Below are positions 12,566 to 23,767 of a stretch of DNA of 64,000 nt, in pieces. Position numbers and translations under genes: made by a program. Below the pieces are notes generated by a model that ran no database searches, was not told the DNA's origin, and saw only the letters and a program-made list of their open reading frames with translations. This DNA comes from Marsupella aquatica (Eukaryota; Marchantiophyta): positions 12,090,001 to 12,154,000 of the forward strand of contig OZ316897.1 of assembly GCA_973895155.1 (NCBI GenBank), given 5' to 3'. The first letter of the stretch is position 1. Every line of letters starts with the position of its first letter.

Positions 12566-13636
12566 TTATGACAAATAAGTTTGATTCTCTGCCCTTTGTC
12601 TGGCAACGTTGATTAAAAACTGTCTTAGCTGCTCTTGAGACTTGCTTTCATTAGCTGAAAGAGATGCCGGAGGATCTACGCCATCTACCTTAGTCGAGTC
12701 TGCTGCTGCACTAGATTCATCAACAACAGTAGACTTCTGTGCACTTCTAACAAGTTTGCGGAGCTCTTGGCGATCGAAATCCACATCATAAATTGAATAA
12801 ACTTCGTCTTCTAGGCTCGAAACGCCATTGACTAAGCCATGCAACCACTCCTCTGCGACTACTTTGGCCTCATCCTCCTCCTCATCTTCCTCCTCTTCCT
12901 CGGCCCAACTTTCTTTGTCATCTAGATCTGCTGGGTCAGGAAGTACTGGGGAATTGAGCATGATGCTTTCAATATCACCGTCCTTGGTGGCTTTCAGCAC
13001 AGGCTCCATCACATTAGGATCAACATCCCGAAGAAGACCACCAATGTAGGTATACTGTCTGCGTCTGCCGTTTCGCACTCTGGATTGGGTCCCGAGATTC
13101 TTCACAATCATAACAGCATCATACACTTCCTGTGAAAGACCAGCCCACCTGACGGCCTGTTTGAGCTGAGCAGGGGCAAGTCTTGCCAATTCAACGCCCC
13201 ACAGTCTCGCCCTCTTTGCATCTCTCTTGCTCTGGTTTCTACTCTTCCATTCTTCTTCTTCCTCTTCGAGCTCCTCATCCTCTTTCACCGCTCCAGCTCC
13301 GGCTACTGCTATCGATCCCGAGCGGGGAGTCCCTCTCGTTGCTGCTGCCCCTCCTCGTCGAGTTCTCCCCTGGGCAAAACTCTTTTTGGGTCCAGAACTC
13401 GTCAATTTCTGAGTGGCATAGAATCTAAACCCTAGGCCCCGGAATGTCCATTGCTCGCCTAATGAGCAATCTGCACATGTGATTGACGAAGCTCGCATTC
13501 CTCGAACGGTGCTACTGACTACATATGTGGACAATTTGGTCGACGAGCTGCTGGATCTTCTTTGATGAGCTCCTGAGATGCGGAGGAGAGACGACGCCCC
13601 GGAAACAACGAGGGATTTCACCGCCCCGAATGCCAT
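12566..13636 (-). CDS. Organelle-targeted YjgA/DarP (DUF615)-like protein
   Basis: Bacterial YjgA/DarP is a small factor that acts on the maturing large ribosomal subunit. The single-exon frame gives 356 residues from the ATG at 13636; the frame stays open upstream but without another ATG. Residues 1-60 (MAFGAVKSLVVSGASSLLR onward) are Ser/Arg-rich and poor in acidic residues, fitting a mitochondrial or chloroplast transit peptide. The domain spans roughly residues 134-222: SKRDAKRARLWGVELARL, then QLKQAV, then RRRQYTYIGGLLRDVD, which matches the family pattern of an Arg-rich helix followed by QyIGkLmRevD. Acidic runs flank it at about 120-130 and 245-260, and the C-terminal ~110 residues are an extension not found in bacterial proteins. 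An organellar ribosome-assembly role is inferred, not shown. Confidence 0.8.
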   Translation of the reverse strand: MAFGAVKSLVVSGASSLLRISGAHQRRSSSSSTKLSTYVVSSTVRGMRASSITCADCSLGEQWTFRGLGFRFYATQKLTSSGPKKSFAQGRTRRGGAAATRGTPRSGSIAVAGAGAVKEDEELEEEEEEWKSRNQSKRDAKRARLWGVELARLAPAQLKQAVRWAGLSQEVYDAVMIVKNLGTQSRVRNGRRRQYTYIGGLLRDVDPNVMEPVLKATKDGDIESIMLNSPVLPDPADLDDKESWAEEEEEDEEEDEAKVVAEEWLHGLVNGVSSLEDEVYSIYDVDFDRQELRKLVRSAQKSTVVDESSAAADSTKVDGVDPPASLSANESKSQEQLRQFLINVARQRAENQTYLS

Positions 13637-13924
13637 GCTTGGGAATCCTACTGCCTCCACATCCACCTCCCAAGCCTCTCGTACAGAGGTAGAGTCGAGG
13701 ATTGAGATGTTTTAGCTTGGATTGGAGCGAAAAACCTCGAGATAAATGCAGGTCGCAAAATCGCAATCCTGGTTTCTGCATTGGGGGCACGGCATTCCCC
13801 TGGGCTTCATCCTCGGTTCCATGGGGGCCTTCAGTCTCTTGTCGATGGGGTTTTGGAAAGCCCGGTGTTGTTTTGGCCCTTGTTGGGCTATTGTGGGAGA
13901 GGTACTAGCCTCATGCAATCTCAG
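13637..13924. promoter_or_regulatory. Upstream region of DarP-like gene
   Basis: The 5' flank of the DarP-like gene. No discrete promoter motif can be assigned with confidence. Confidence 0.25.
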
Positions 13925-14145
13925 ATGAAAAGTTTTACTTTATAGACCCCTCAGATTTTGGGGAGGTTGATCCAATATCAAAATGAAAAGTGTTACTTGA
14001 TAGACCCTGAGATTTATATTTAATTTTTAAATTATTATTTTTTGGGGGGGGGGTTGATTCAAGGTCAATCAAAAAGTATGGATCATTCAGTTGTCTTATC
14101 AAATAACATTTTTGGGTACTATCAGGCAAATACCCATATTTCAGG
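13925..14145. mobile_element. Decayed Mutator-type MITE remnant
   Basis: Contains two direct copies of a block like aatgaaaagtgttacttgat followed by agacccctgag (13925-13960 and 13980-14010). Near its right end, read on the minus strand, is gggtatttgcctgatagtac. These resemble the termini of the MITE at 22610-22788 and of the Mutator-like element at 52003. The left terminus and target duplication are not identifiable. Confidence 0.35.
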
Positions 14146-14329
14146 ATCCCTCTGTTTTACCTCAGGATGAATGATCTCAGGAAAATCATTTATTGTTGTC
14201 GGTTATTGCACACTGCCTGTTGCACATGGAAGGTGAAGATAACCTACGTCTCACATGCCTAATGCTACCTATGGTGTCGTATCTACATAAGTCCAAACTT
14301 TGATTGACATCAATCTTCCCAACAAGCAG

Positions 14330-14395
14330 CGCGCCCAGTGGTAGCAGTCTTCATTGCGGCAAGTGAGATTCAGGGTTCAAGCTTCATAAGTCAAT
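14330..14395 (+). repeat. tRNA-derived SINE-like head
   Basis: An A-box-like string (gcgcccagtggtagcag, about 14337) is followed about 35 bases on by a B-box-like string (agggttcaagcttc, about 14371), the spacing of an internal Pol III promoter. No cloverleaf can be folded, so this is a possible SINE remnant and not a working tRNA. Confidence 0.3.
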
Positions 14396-14460
14396 CTGCT
14401 TTTGCACACACCCAATTTTAAAGTGGGTTCACAAAAGTGCTTTGCACACATACTTAAGGG

Positions 14461-14537
14461 TTGACCCAAATTGGATGTCACTCTCTTATCACCTAAATGA
14501 AAATGGGTGGTGAGAGAGTGACCTCCAATTTGGGTCA
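14461..14537. repeat. Inverted repeat, ~33-bp arms
   Basis: The left arm begins ttgacccaaattggatgtca and the right arm ends ctccaatttgggtcaa, with an 11-base loop. The arms pair with few mismatches. It adjoins a second, larger inverted repeat. Confidence 0.8.
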
Positions 14538-14766
14538 ATGCTATATCATTGTCTTGTTAGCGTGACATCTCTAACATTACATAGGTGAGAAAAGGGTGTT
14601 GGTGTATTAATGTAATTATTATTAATGAAAGTTCATTTGACCCACAATGATTGGGCTTAAGTACACCAACACCCTTCATCAATAATAATTACATTAATAC
14701 ACCAACACCCTTTCCTCACCTATGTAATATTAGAAATGTTATGCTAACAAGACAATGATATAGCAT
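14538..14766. repeat. Long fold-back element, MITE-like
   Basis: Outer arms atgctatatcattgtcttgt (from 14538) and their reverse complement (to 14766) are followed inward by matching arms through acattacataggtgag and gggtgttggtgtattaatgt. Arms are about 90-100 bp with a short centre. There is no open frame. No clear target duplication was found. Confidence 0.75.
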
Positions 14767-15585
14767 GTTCATCCTAATATATGACTATTTTGACTTATCC
14801 AAAAGAATTAGAAGAATGATTATAAGAGCTCATGTGAGAAGACATTTTAATTTCACTAGTTTGTGAAAGAATAATTATAATAAAAGTTCATAAAAACTCC
14901 ACACATTTTTAAAAGTGAGAGAGGTATAGTACTTTCTAGGTGAGATAATTGCATTAATTGGAATGTACTAGTCAATGTACTTTGTGATTCAAAGAGGAGT
15001 AGGTTTCCTTTGTTCCTTTAATATCTCCTCCTCTATTGGGAGGGGCTCTTTATTTAGATGACACCAATTGATCCATAAACATGTAAACTTTATAACGAAG
15101 TACATATAAGCTGCACTACATCAAATATTAGAACCGTAGTTGCCTAGTTCAAGAGTCCATAACATTTTCATCCTAATACATGACTATTTTGACTTATCCA
15201 AAAGAATCAAAATAATTATTATAGGAGTTCATGTGACGAGACATTTTAATTTCAATAATTTATTAAAGAATGATTAAAAAAAAGTCAATGAAAACTCCAC
15301 AAGTTTTCAAAAGTGAGAGAGGTATAGTACTTCTACTGTAGGTGAGACAATTGAATTAATTGGAATGTACTAGTCAATGTACCTAGGTACAGTACTTTGT
15401 GATTCAAAGAGGAGTAGATTACCTTTGGTCCTTGAAAATTTCCTGCTCTATTAGGAGGGGCTCTTTATTTAGGTGTCACCTATATTGATCCATAAACCAT
15501 AAATCTTGTAAACTTTATAACCAAGTACATATAAGCTGCACTACATCAAATATTAGAACCATAGTTGCCTGGTTGAAGAGTCCAA
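14767..15585. repeat. Tandem duplication of ~400 bp, two copies
   Basis: Copy 1 (about 14767-15165) and copy 2 (about 15166-15585) share long blocks, including gactattttgacttatccaa, aagtgagaggtatagtact, ggaatgtactagtcaatgta, gtgattcaaagaggagtag and aagctgcactacatcaaata. Copy 2 carries small insertions. It is non-coding. The left boundary touches the fold-back element at 14538-14766. Confidence 0.85.
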
Positions 15586-17760
15586 CATTCTCAACAAGTA
15601 AGGAAAAATGCTCTTGATATGATAAATGAAATATAGTAAATTTAGAAAACCTAATAAAAACTAGGAAAATTAAAACATTAAAAAGGTTAGAAAAATGACT
15701 AAATTCTCAATAATAATGGCAAAAGCATAGATTAGAGCATATTGACAAAAGAAATACATTGCAAGCAATTTGAATAAGACAAGATAGGAAAAAAGTGTCC
15801 CGCCATATAGCAGCCTCAAAAAAATTGATATATAACCTTGTTTTCACCGTGGGTTTCATGGAGACAGTGATGTTTAGTGTCCACATTGTATGAATACTTA
15901 ATGTCAACATTGTATCTTGGAGACTATTGTGTCAATACTTTTCCCTTGCATAATCCTTGAAATGAGATTTATGCGCAATTTATTTGCAAGTGAGGCATTA
16001 CATTTTATGTCAGTGATGTTTTAACATCCTTTACTTAGCATTGCACCAATATTTATTCTTATCTTTCATGACGAATTAATAAAATATCTAATGTGATTAG
16101 TCAATCATTTCAATGTAAAAACACCATGGTCAGTCTCTCCTCCATCTCACCCATGCATCTGTGATGACGGTGCATTCATGATGCCCCCGCCACACTGCCT
16201 TCCATAGCCAACTTCAAGGTGTAGTTGCTCATATTCAAAATAATTATTATCCAATTTACATGAAATAAAGCAACCTTAGAAATCCCGAGTTAAAAATGTA
16301 CTAAACACCAAGCCTGTTCTAAACACCAAGTTAGTAAAAAACACAAAGTCTATGATAAACAAACTAAACATATAACCTTTGCAAAATCAATACTCAACAT
16401 TACTGAAAAAGAATCCTGTCTAGTGCACACTGATTGATGCTAGTCCTTGTGTGTCATATCTTATTCCCATTAACACCCACACAATACAATGGCAATACAG
16501 TGAAATGATAAGAGTCCCCCACAGGTTATACTTATCTTCTTCACTGTCACTTCTCGGACACTTCAAATTTTTTCTCAAATATGCCAACTTGTCCCTCCAT
16601 TCTGATAAGGCTACGTCTGATCCATCTCTTGGCTTGCGTATTCCAAAAGCTGCACATAAAACTCTTCCCTGAGCACCTGCCAAAATAATTGGGAAAAACA
16701 AGAGCCACATAACCAACAATCAATAAACAATATAAAAAACAAAAGCAGTTGCATACACACAGTATATAACAGAAATAATAATTTGTGATCTTTTCAAATA
16801 GAATTGACTCCTCAGATGGCTCTAGTCCCAATAATTATCAAATAGTTTTCCCATTATGTTATCTTAACCTCCTTTTCCCCACTCTTTATAATTGCTCCAC
16901 CTTTTCTCTCTCACTCATCCCAAAAGCCCGAAGGATTTTGGGAATCAACTGATTTTCAGAAGGATAGTCTGAGGGTGCACTCTACATCGGGTGACTTTCA
17001 AGCTAGGTCAATATGATTTTGTCCCTCACTAGGTTGATGGAATTTATGAGCTCAGCAAATCATACAAAGTTCTCAATCTGTTCATAGAGCATCATCTATT
17101 GGGTTTTCAATTGTACTAGTGTCATTGGATTGATGATTAGGATGGATAAAGGATTTTTTTCAATGTAGTTTGCATGATAGAAGAGTAATATGTTTTTGCT
17201 AACCGGTCCTTGTATGCACAGGCCCGTTTATCCTTTCAACTGGCAGCATGCTTGGTCAGGCTCAAGCATTTTGAAAACTTGTAAGTGTGTTTCAAATGCA
17301 CATTGTTGTAGTGGGACCTCAAGTGAGGGCATCAATCTTTGGACATGTATAAACTACTCAATATGGCGTGTGACTTCTATTGAGGATATTCCCAGGATGC
17401 TATATGAACTGGCCAGACTTAGAGGAACACAAACTCATTTTTGTTGAGTTACCAAAAAGGGAGTGTAAGTCTCATTGATGGAACCACCATGCCCTTGGCA
17501 CAGGCACCAGCCAACCATAGCAAATTGAAGCTATTTTGACAAAAAAATCTAGATACTCTATCAATGCCCAGGTGGTCTACAACCACAATCATAATATAAC
17601 ATTCATGTACCTTAGTGAAAAGTTTATTATGTGCATTATAGTGAATTTTGATAGTTCTAGCTCACCAACATGAAAAGAACTGAATAAATGTTGGTTGTAT
17701 TATGTGTGCAAGAATGTATGGGACCTATTTTTGATGTCACTTATATCAAAGAATGCAAAT
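15586..17760. other. AT-rich intergenic, no confirmed gene
   Basis: No recognised gene. One exon-like block on the minus strand (about 16677-16525) has a plausible acceptor and a GTATAA donor, with an open frame containing FGIRKPRDGSD and WRDKLAYLRKNLK. No neighbouring exon was found to join it, so it is not called a gene. Confidence 0.35.
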
Positions 17761-18125
17761 TGTTAGGCATTTACTTTGACTTAGGTTAGGGTTATCACTC
17801 TAACCATAGTTAGGGTGAGAGTTAGTTAGGACTGACCTAGTCTCGAACTTGGTTACGTTAGTCATGTTGCACACTATATTCTTTAACGTGTTTTGCTTGG
17901 ATAGAAGCAACTCAGGCTCATTGTTACAGAGCCAGTTGAGAGATATGGACAACTTGTATTGCAAAGACTTAGTATGGACGGCTGGCCTAAAGTACAATCA
18001 AACTCTTGTGTGTTCCTCTGGACATACGTAGCTCAAGCTAAGATGAATCACATATTCTCTGTGTTAGTTACTTGTGTATTGAATGCTCACGGGCTTGCCA
18101 TTGTGAATGTCGTCTTTGCTCAACA
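17761..18125 (+). mobile_element. Diverged solo copia LTR
   Basis: Begins tgttaggcat and ends gctcaaca. It aligns with the LTRs at 18983-19326 and 59947-60276, sharing ggctcattgttac, gagatat, tcttgtgtgttcctctggac and gggcttgccattgtgaatgt. No primer site follows it and flanking bases do not form an obvious target duplication. Confidence 0.65.
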
Positions 18126-18982
18126 TGAATAATTGTGGGATGGGATTCATGGAAACTACTATTTTAATGACAACCAATATGTCTTAGGGGATTTTGGATA
18201 ATTATGTCAATACTCCACACATGGTGGTAGCTTAAGAAATGACATTGATGTAGCACAAAGATAGGGAGAGTTTTGAAGCTTTGTGTAGTTAAAGCTAGGT
18301 ATATCAATGATCATACCATAGGTGTTCTAAAACCTTGTCTAAAACCTTGTTTTGATTCATTGAGGAGCAAAGAATTTAGCTCAACCTGGACCAAGACCAT
18401 ATATGAATGTGTTGTTGGATTTGTGCTTGTGGGTTATTGCATAATTATGTCCTGGTCAAAATTATATATATATTGGAGTGAGCATGACATGAGAGATTTC
18501 CCCATGAAGGCACTTGAAGATATTAAGTTTGTATATAGGAGGATGCCCCATAGCACGCTTTACATTGGAGGGACTCAATTAGAGTAGCTTTGCACAAACA
18601 TATACGTGCTTTGAGCTTCAACCCCCAGGTAGTAGGTTGTCTTTAGAACCCCATTATAATATTTTCTTTAAACATTTTTTAAATTATTTTTACATCATTG
18701 CCCACATATTTAACTATTTTAACTATTATTTTGATAATCAATATATATCATATCTTGGCCTCGGGGGTCTCATTATATGGATGTCTCCCCATCACTTGCG
18801 ACATTTTTAGGCCTTGGACCCTAAAATGTAAGAAAAAAGGTTATTTTTTCAACCATATAAAGTTGGAATATTCCAAAAATTTGGTTATAAGGACAATATT
18901 CTTATAAGTCTCAAATTTGGATTTAAAGACCCTATTGTTCTTCTCAAAAAATTCTTAAGTCGTCCATTCAAACCAATAAAAT
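18126..18982. other. Between two copia LTRs, nothing recognised
   Basis: AT-rich. An open frame at 18273-18587 resembles no family I know and starts without supporting context; it may be decayed transposon DNA. Confidence 0.35.
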
Positions 18983-19328
18983 TGTTAGATATTGCTCTAG
19001 TCTTGTGACTCATGAGCTAACCACAGTTAGGCTAACTCGGGTTAGGACTTAGCTAATGTTAGCGGTAATGCTATTGTGTATTAAGCCAGGGCTGATGCCA
19101 AACCCTGGTGGAACTTAGGCTCATTATTACGGAGCTAGTTGAGAGATAAGGAGAGTTTGTGTTGTGGATGCTTGGTATGACCGATCGGCCTAGAGTGCAA
19201 TAAAGCTCTTGTGTGTTCCTGTGGACGTAACCTCATGTGGAGGTGAACCACGTATCTCTCTATGTCGACTCTTGTGCGTTGGATGGTTCATGGGCTTGTT
19301 GTTGCAATTGTCGTCTATGCTCAACAAG

Positions 19329-19340
19329 TGGTATCAGAGC
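19329..19340 (+). other. Primer-binding site (tRNA-iMet)
   Basis: tggtatcagagc, the usual plant copia/gypsy primer-binding site, lies two bases after the 5' LTR end. Confidence 0.9.
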
Positions 19341-20857
19341 ATGCCTGGGAGGTGACAAGGTTTTTTCGTGACAATTTTTCCAGCATTCATTGTCGGTGTT
19401 ACATTCGGAGTTTTGTCGCATAAAACTTGAATGTGTGTGGTTGAGCGGATAGGTTAGTGAGAGGGTTTTCTAACGGTGGTTAGAACTCGCTGATTGGTAT
19501 CCGTGGTGTGGAGGAATCAAAGTTTGTATCGTTCAGGGTTTATTCGTGTTTGACGGGTTTTCGGGGGATAGACCAGAGTTCGCATTTTTTCAACGGTGTG
19601 AGCTGTGCGGTGTGGGAGGTGTCGCATGTTGTAGCTCAAGTTGAAGGTTGAAGCAAGCTAGTCGTTTTGGTAGCTGATTTGCTGCCGAGTTGTTACCGAG
19701 GAGCTTGTTCCCATCTAAATCGGGTCCCAAACCGGTTTTCTCTTCGTGACGTCCGACTCGGTGGAAGAAACGCGAAGTGCTACACCTCAACGGTTTGATC
19801 GCAGGGAGGTGGTCGTTTTGAGCCCGGGATTGGCACTTGACGCGGAGTGAAGGCGTCACGGTGGAAGTTTTTACAGTGTTGGAGTTGCAGACGATGCCGG
19901 GGTGATTCGACAACAAATCCCGTCGGTAACTCGTTATTTTCTCATTGGAAATGGCGGCGGCAAAGTGTGTAAACCGGGCAAATTTTTTTTTAACCAAATT
20001 TTCTGGTTTTAAGGGGGTAACTTGGTGTGTGTATACACACCTCATACCCCGCCCCCGCCCCTTTTTTTCTTTCTCCTCGCGACTCCTCACACAACGCCGG
20101 TCGGCGCCTTTCTCGGTCTCACACCCTCGCCGGTCCTCTCCGTCGTGCCCCTACGCCTTGGCCGAGCCCACAGCCCGCGGGCTGTGGCCGCCCGGCTCCC
20201 CTGCTACCGGTCGGTCGCTCCTGCATGTAACGGCCCCACCCTCCTCGCTTTTTTTCTCCCCGGCCTGGCTATTCAATGTACGCGGCTGCATACACAGCCG
20301 CCCGGGTATTCCCCTGGGCGTACCCCCGGCCCTTTATGCGTGCCATTTTTTGATAAGGGGCTTGGGCACCCCCTTTAAGGCCCTTTTTTTGCCTCTTTTT
20401 CTTCTTATTGGTTCTCCCTTTGTGCCGGGACCTGCCGCCCTCCATTTTAACCGCTTTCACAAGGGGAACGGCTCCCTGTGAGCCCTGTCTGACTGTGCGG
20501 GAATATTCCTAAAAAATAGAGAGCTGTATTTTGGCCATCCGCCGAACGGTAACTTTTTTGGTTCTTTTTCGGCGAGGACGTAGCCATTGAAGTTGGCAAC
20601 GCGGCAGACCAATCACATTGAAATTTTGACGACGGGTTGTACTTGGTATTTTGGTTATTTTCTAAGGTGGTCAAAACGGGGGAGTTTCCCAAGGTTTTAC
20701 CCACCCCGACCAAAATTTGAATAACTTTTTTGTCGAATTTTGATTTTGATTTTGGCTTTCAGTATTGGACTCCTAGCTTCGCGGGCTATGCGGCGGTGTT
20801 GAGTTTTGAGTTTTATGAGAAGTTTTGAAAAAAGATGTTTTTTCGTGATTGTTTCAT

Positions 20858-21244
20858 ATGGGTGACTCGGAGTATACTGGAAGAATTGGCGTCGGTGGAG
20901 CTTCAGGATCGCGACGGTCAGACGGAGAGTTTGAGGAGGAGCTGCTACCGTTTGAGGAGGAACAAATATCACCGGTACGATCACCGGTGCGGCGTGCAGT
21001 GGAGGAAGCTGTACTACTACCAGAGCTGTCGGTAGTGGGGAAGAAGAGGGAGATGGCGAGATTTGGAGGAGTGAAGTTTGAGGTGGAGAAGTACGATGGT
21101 TGTACTGATTACTTGTTGTGGGAGAAGCAAGTGAAGGGTGTTCTCCGGGCCATGGGATTAGCTCATCTGCTCTCTTCGCGAGAGCAATATGATGGAGAGG
21201 AGGAGATCTCTAAGAAGCAGTGGAGACAAGAGTTGGTCCTTTAA
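20858..21244 (+). pseudogene. Truncated copia gag
   Basis: From the ATG at 20858 the frame reads through an acidic leader into KFEVEKYDGCTDYLLWEKQV and KGVLRAMGLAHLL, the typical N-terminal block of copia gag. It stops at 21244 because the gene is fused to LTR sequence from 21241. Nothing of the nucleocapsid zinc knuckle remains. Confidence 0.75.
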
Positions 21245-21480
21245 GCCAGGGCTGATGCCAGATCCTGGTGGAACTTAGGCTCATTGTTACGGAGCTAGTT
21301 GAGAGATAGGGAGAGCTTGTGCTGTGGATGCTTGGTATGGCCGGTCGGCCTATAGTGTGTAGTAAAGCTCTTGTTTGTTCTCGTGGACGTAGCCTCATGT
21401 GGAGGTGAACCACATATCTCTCTGTGTCGACTCTTATGCATTGGATGGTTCATGGGCTTGTCGTTGCGATTGTCGTCTAT

Positions 21481-21945
21481 AAGGCCAAATGGCATGCTTC
21501 TATAACCGAGACAAGTAATGAAGACAGAAGAGACAGGAATCTCGTGGAGGTAAATGGCACATAATAGGGAGATGAAGTATTGGCTGTTATGGAGATTTTC
21601 AGGGAGATGGAGGTTTGCCACGAGAGAGAGGTCGGTGGTTGCTAGTCTAGTCCCATGGTTGGTTTTCTTGCTCTAGTTGCGGTCTTTGGTTCTATCCTTT
21701 GGGAAGATTTCTCACTCAGTTCTTGGTGGCTTCTCGCCTTCCGGGGTGCTTTCTTTCCTCTCTCATCTGCCTCCTCCCCATAGGCGGTTTGGACTTGAGG
21801 CTCCCCATCTCTTCTTCTCTATTGGCACACTCCTTCTTTTAGCGGCCCTTGTTTTCTTTTGCTATCCTGTCTCCCCCCCTCAGGCAGGGATATTGTTTCT
21901 CTGGTTTTGGGATGAATAAAGACTTGCGTTTGAAAAAACAAAACA
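21481..21945 (+). mobile_element. Possible 3' end of a non-LTR retroelement
   Basis: A T- and C-rich stretch ends in gggatgaataaagacttgcg followed by a short A-rich tail (tttgaaaaaacaaaaca). This resembles LINE or retrocopy 3' ends. No coding domain or target duplication is visible. Confidence 0.3.
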
Positions 21946-22078
21946 TTCTGATCTGCAAATGCACTCCGCATCATTTGGTGTAGGTTTTTCCTCGGTTTTC
22001 TCTCCTTTATCAGACTATTAACTTAATCTCAAAAATTAAAATAGTGAAGAAAGCCTGGGGCCCTCATTTATTTTCTTC

Positions 22079-22350
22079 CAACCCATCACATGCGAATAAA
22101 TATAGGGTTTTTTTCTTGGGTTTAGTGAAAGACTTTGGATTTTTGTCAAAGAATGTTAGGGTTGTTTTAATTCAATATTGATAATTATAAAAATGATAGT
22201 ATTTTTAAAACAAAATATTGGAATATTCTAAGAACATTCCATTAAGTTTAGGGGAAGGAATTCATTGAAAAAGCTTTATTTATTTTAAGTGTTAGGATGT
22301 TTATTCTCCCAAAACTTTACCCATGATATGGAATACCCCTTGGATTGAGG
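22079..22350. repeat. Dispersed repeat, copy 1
   Basis: Aligns in the same orientation with 38115-38390. Shared blocks are cccatcacatgc/gcaaataaata, a block around gtgaaagactt, atattccaagaa(c/t)gtt-like runs, and gtttattctcccaaaacttt. It is non-coding. Confidence 0.55.
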
Positions 22351-22609
22351 CACCCGAGAAAGAAAACAATTTGGGTAAATTTCTATTTTACCTCCACCTT
22401 TACATCAGAGATTACAAAATGTAATTTTCAAATCATTTTCTCAATTCTTGAAGAATGTTGACAATCATGGGCTCATTAGGGCAGTCTCTTCGAGATCTTT
22501 CCAGTGACATATTACATGGAAATTTTCATTATGATTTGACTCAGCGGTGACTTCTGCGGAAATCTGTTTTTTTATTCAAAGTAGTACTTTTAAATCTAAA
22601 CTAAAATCT

Positions 22610-22788
22610 TGAGATATTTGCTTGATCAACCCCAAAATGAAACTTGTTACTTGATCGACCCCCTGAGGTCTATCAACGGTCCAGATCTGAGATCAAAAGG
22701 TCCATCAATGGTCCAGAATGGGGAAAAGTAGTGAGGGGGTTGATTAAACAAATTTTTTCCAGAATGGGGTCTACTAAGCATATCTCTC
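22610..22788. mobile_element. Mutator-type MITE with 9-bp target duplication
   Basis: A 179-bp element with terminal inverted repeats of about 54 bp: left end tgagatatttgcttgatcaa, right end (read on the minus strand) gagagatatgcttagtagac, both continuing to an inner gaccccct or aaccccct. It is flanked by ctaaaatct at 22601-22609 and again at 22789-22797, a 9-bp target duplication of the kind made by Mutator transposases. Its ends match the left end of the Mutator-like element at 52003. Confidence 0.85.
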
Positions 22789-22799
22789 CTAAAATCTTT

Positions 22800-23767
22800 G
22801 GTGTTGGAATCTTTAGAAGGGGATTGAAGGTAGAGATATTTTTTTAATGCACCATAACACACCCACTTTAGTTCTGCATTGATAGATTGATTCAATATCA
22901 TCTTGCAATAGAGAAACATTGGTTGAGGGAGCTGTACTAAATTTGAAAAAAACTGACATCATATGATTGAATATTGGGAAACAGTGTAGATATGAAAGTC
23001 ATCCATCAATGAAGCAATTGAAAACTATCACCTGAAAATCTCACAAGAAGTAGTCCATGGCTATGCCAAGGGAGATGGTATTGTGTGAACTTCTATAGTT
23101 TAAGCCCCTTCTCAAAACTCTGAAACAAATATGGACTGATTACCGCTTCTAATGGACAGAATACTTGCTGCACCAGGTGTCCCTCTTGTTACAGGTCATA
23201 TTGCAGACAAAAGTGTAAAAAGTATTATCTGAGTTAAATTAGACATTTGATCAAGGTCCATCTCTATTGTTAGAATCCATTGGGGCATTTAGGCTTACTT
23301 GGAGGTCCATCCGGGCTTAAGTTTACACAGGCCTGGCTCAACCAAAATGGCCAAAAATTCACTCTCATTTCTCTAAAACATTCTCAAAAGTAAAACTATA
23401 TCGAAATCTATGAATATCAAAGTTCTACAATTAAACGTAAATCTGGGAATTCGGGAAATATGGTACATGGGGGTTTGAACTTTCAACGTTGTGGTCCATA
23501 GGGGCTTCAGATTCTCTTCTCCTTCACACAATTCACACCAGGTGAAATTCGTGAAAAAAGAGAAACAAACAGTAAATGAAAAATCACGCTGGCGATGACG
23601 CCGGCTTTAAGCGACGGCGGTCGGGTCGCCGTGTCCAGTGTCCTCCGTGTCTGCCGGTAAGCAACCGTCCGCGCGAGGGCGGGAACGCACCGCAATTAAT
23701 TAATAATATACTAATTTCAATCTATCGCAGTTCCGTCATTTGCTCGTACGATGAACAGTACTGTAAG
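22800..23767. other. Intergenic, nothing recognised
   Basis: No gene, RNA or repeat recognised. From about 23560 base composition becomes more GC-rich, approaching the promoter region of the gene at 24749. Confidence 0.4.

Larger units (their letters stand above)
18983..21480 (+). mobile_element. Ty1-copia element with most of gag-pol deleted
   Basis: The 5' LTR (18983-19326) starts tgttag and ends caaca. Two bases later is the primer-binding site tggtatcagagc (19329-19340), complementary to the plant initiator methionine tRNA. A long leader, very GC-rich around 20030-20480, leads to the beginning of gag. At 21241 gag fuses directly to the inner part of the 3' LTR (21241-21480), which is about 90% identical to the 5' LTR but lacks its first ~95 bases and its last ~8 bases. 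Protease, integrase and reverse transcriptase are gone. The short match ttaagccaggg at the 5' LTR breakpoint suggests a deletion by microhomology. Confidence 0.85.

Noticed and set aside
12828-13428. Plus-strand Ser-rich frames across the DarP-like gene
   Set aside because: Shadows of the acidic and Arg-rich coding sequence on the other strand.
18273-18587. 104-residue plus-strand protein between LTRs
   Set aside because: No recognisable copia or host domain; surrounded by decayed transposon sequence.
20022-20481. Pro/Arg-rich proteins in the GC-rich patch
   Set aside because: Several overlapping frames are open at once, as expected from high GC and few stops, and it lies inside the copia leader.
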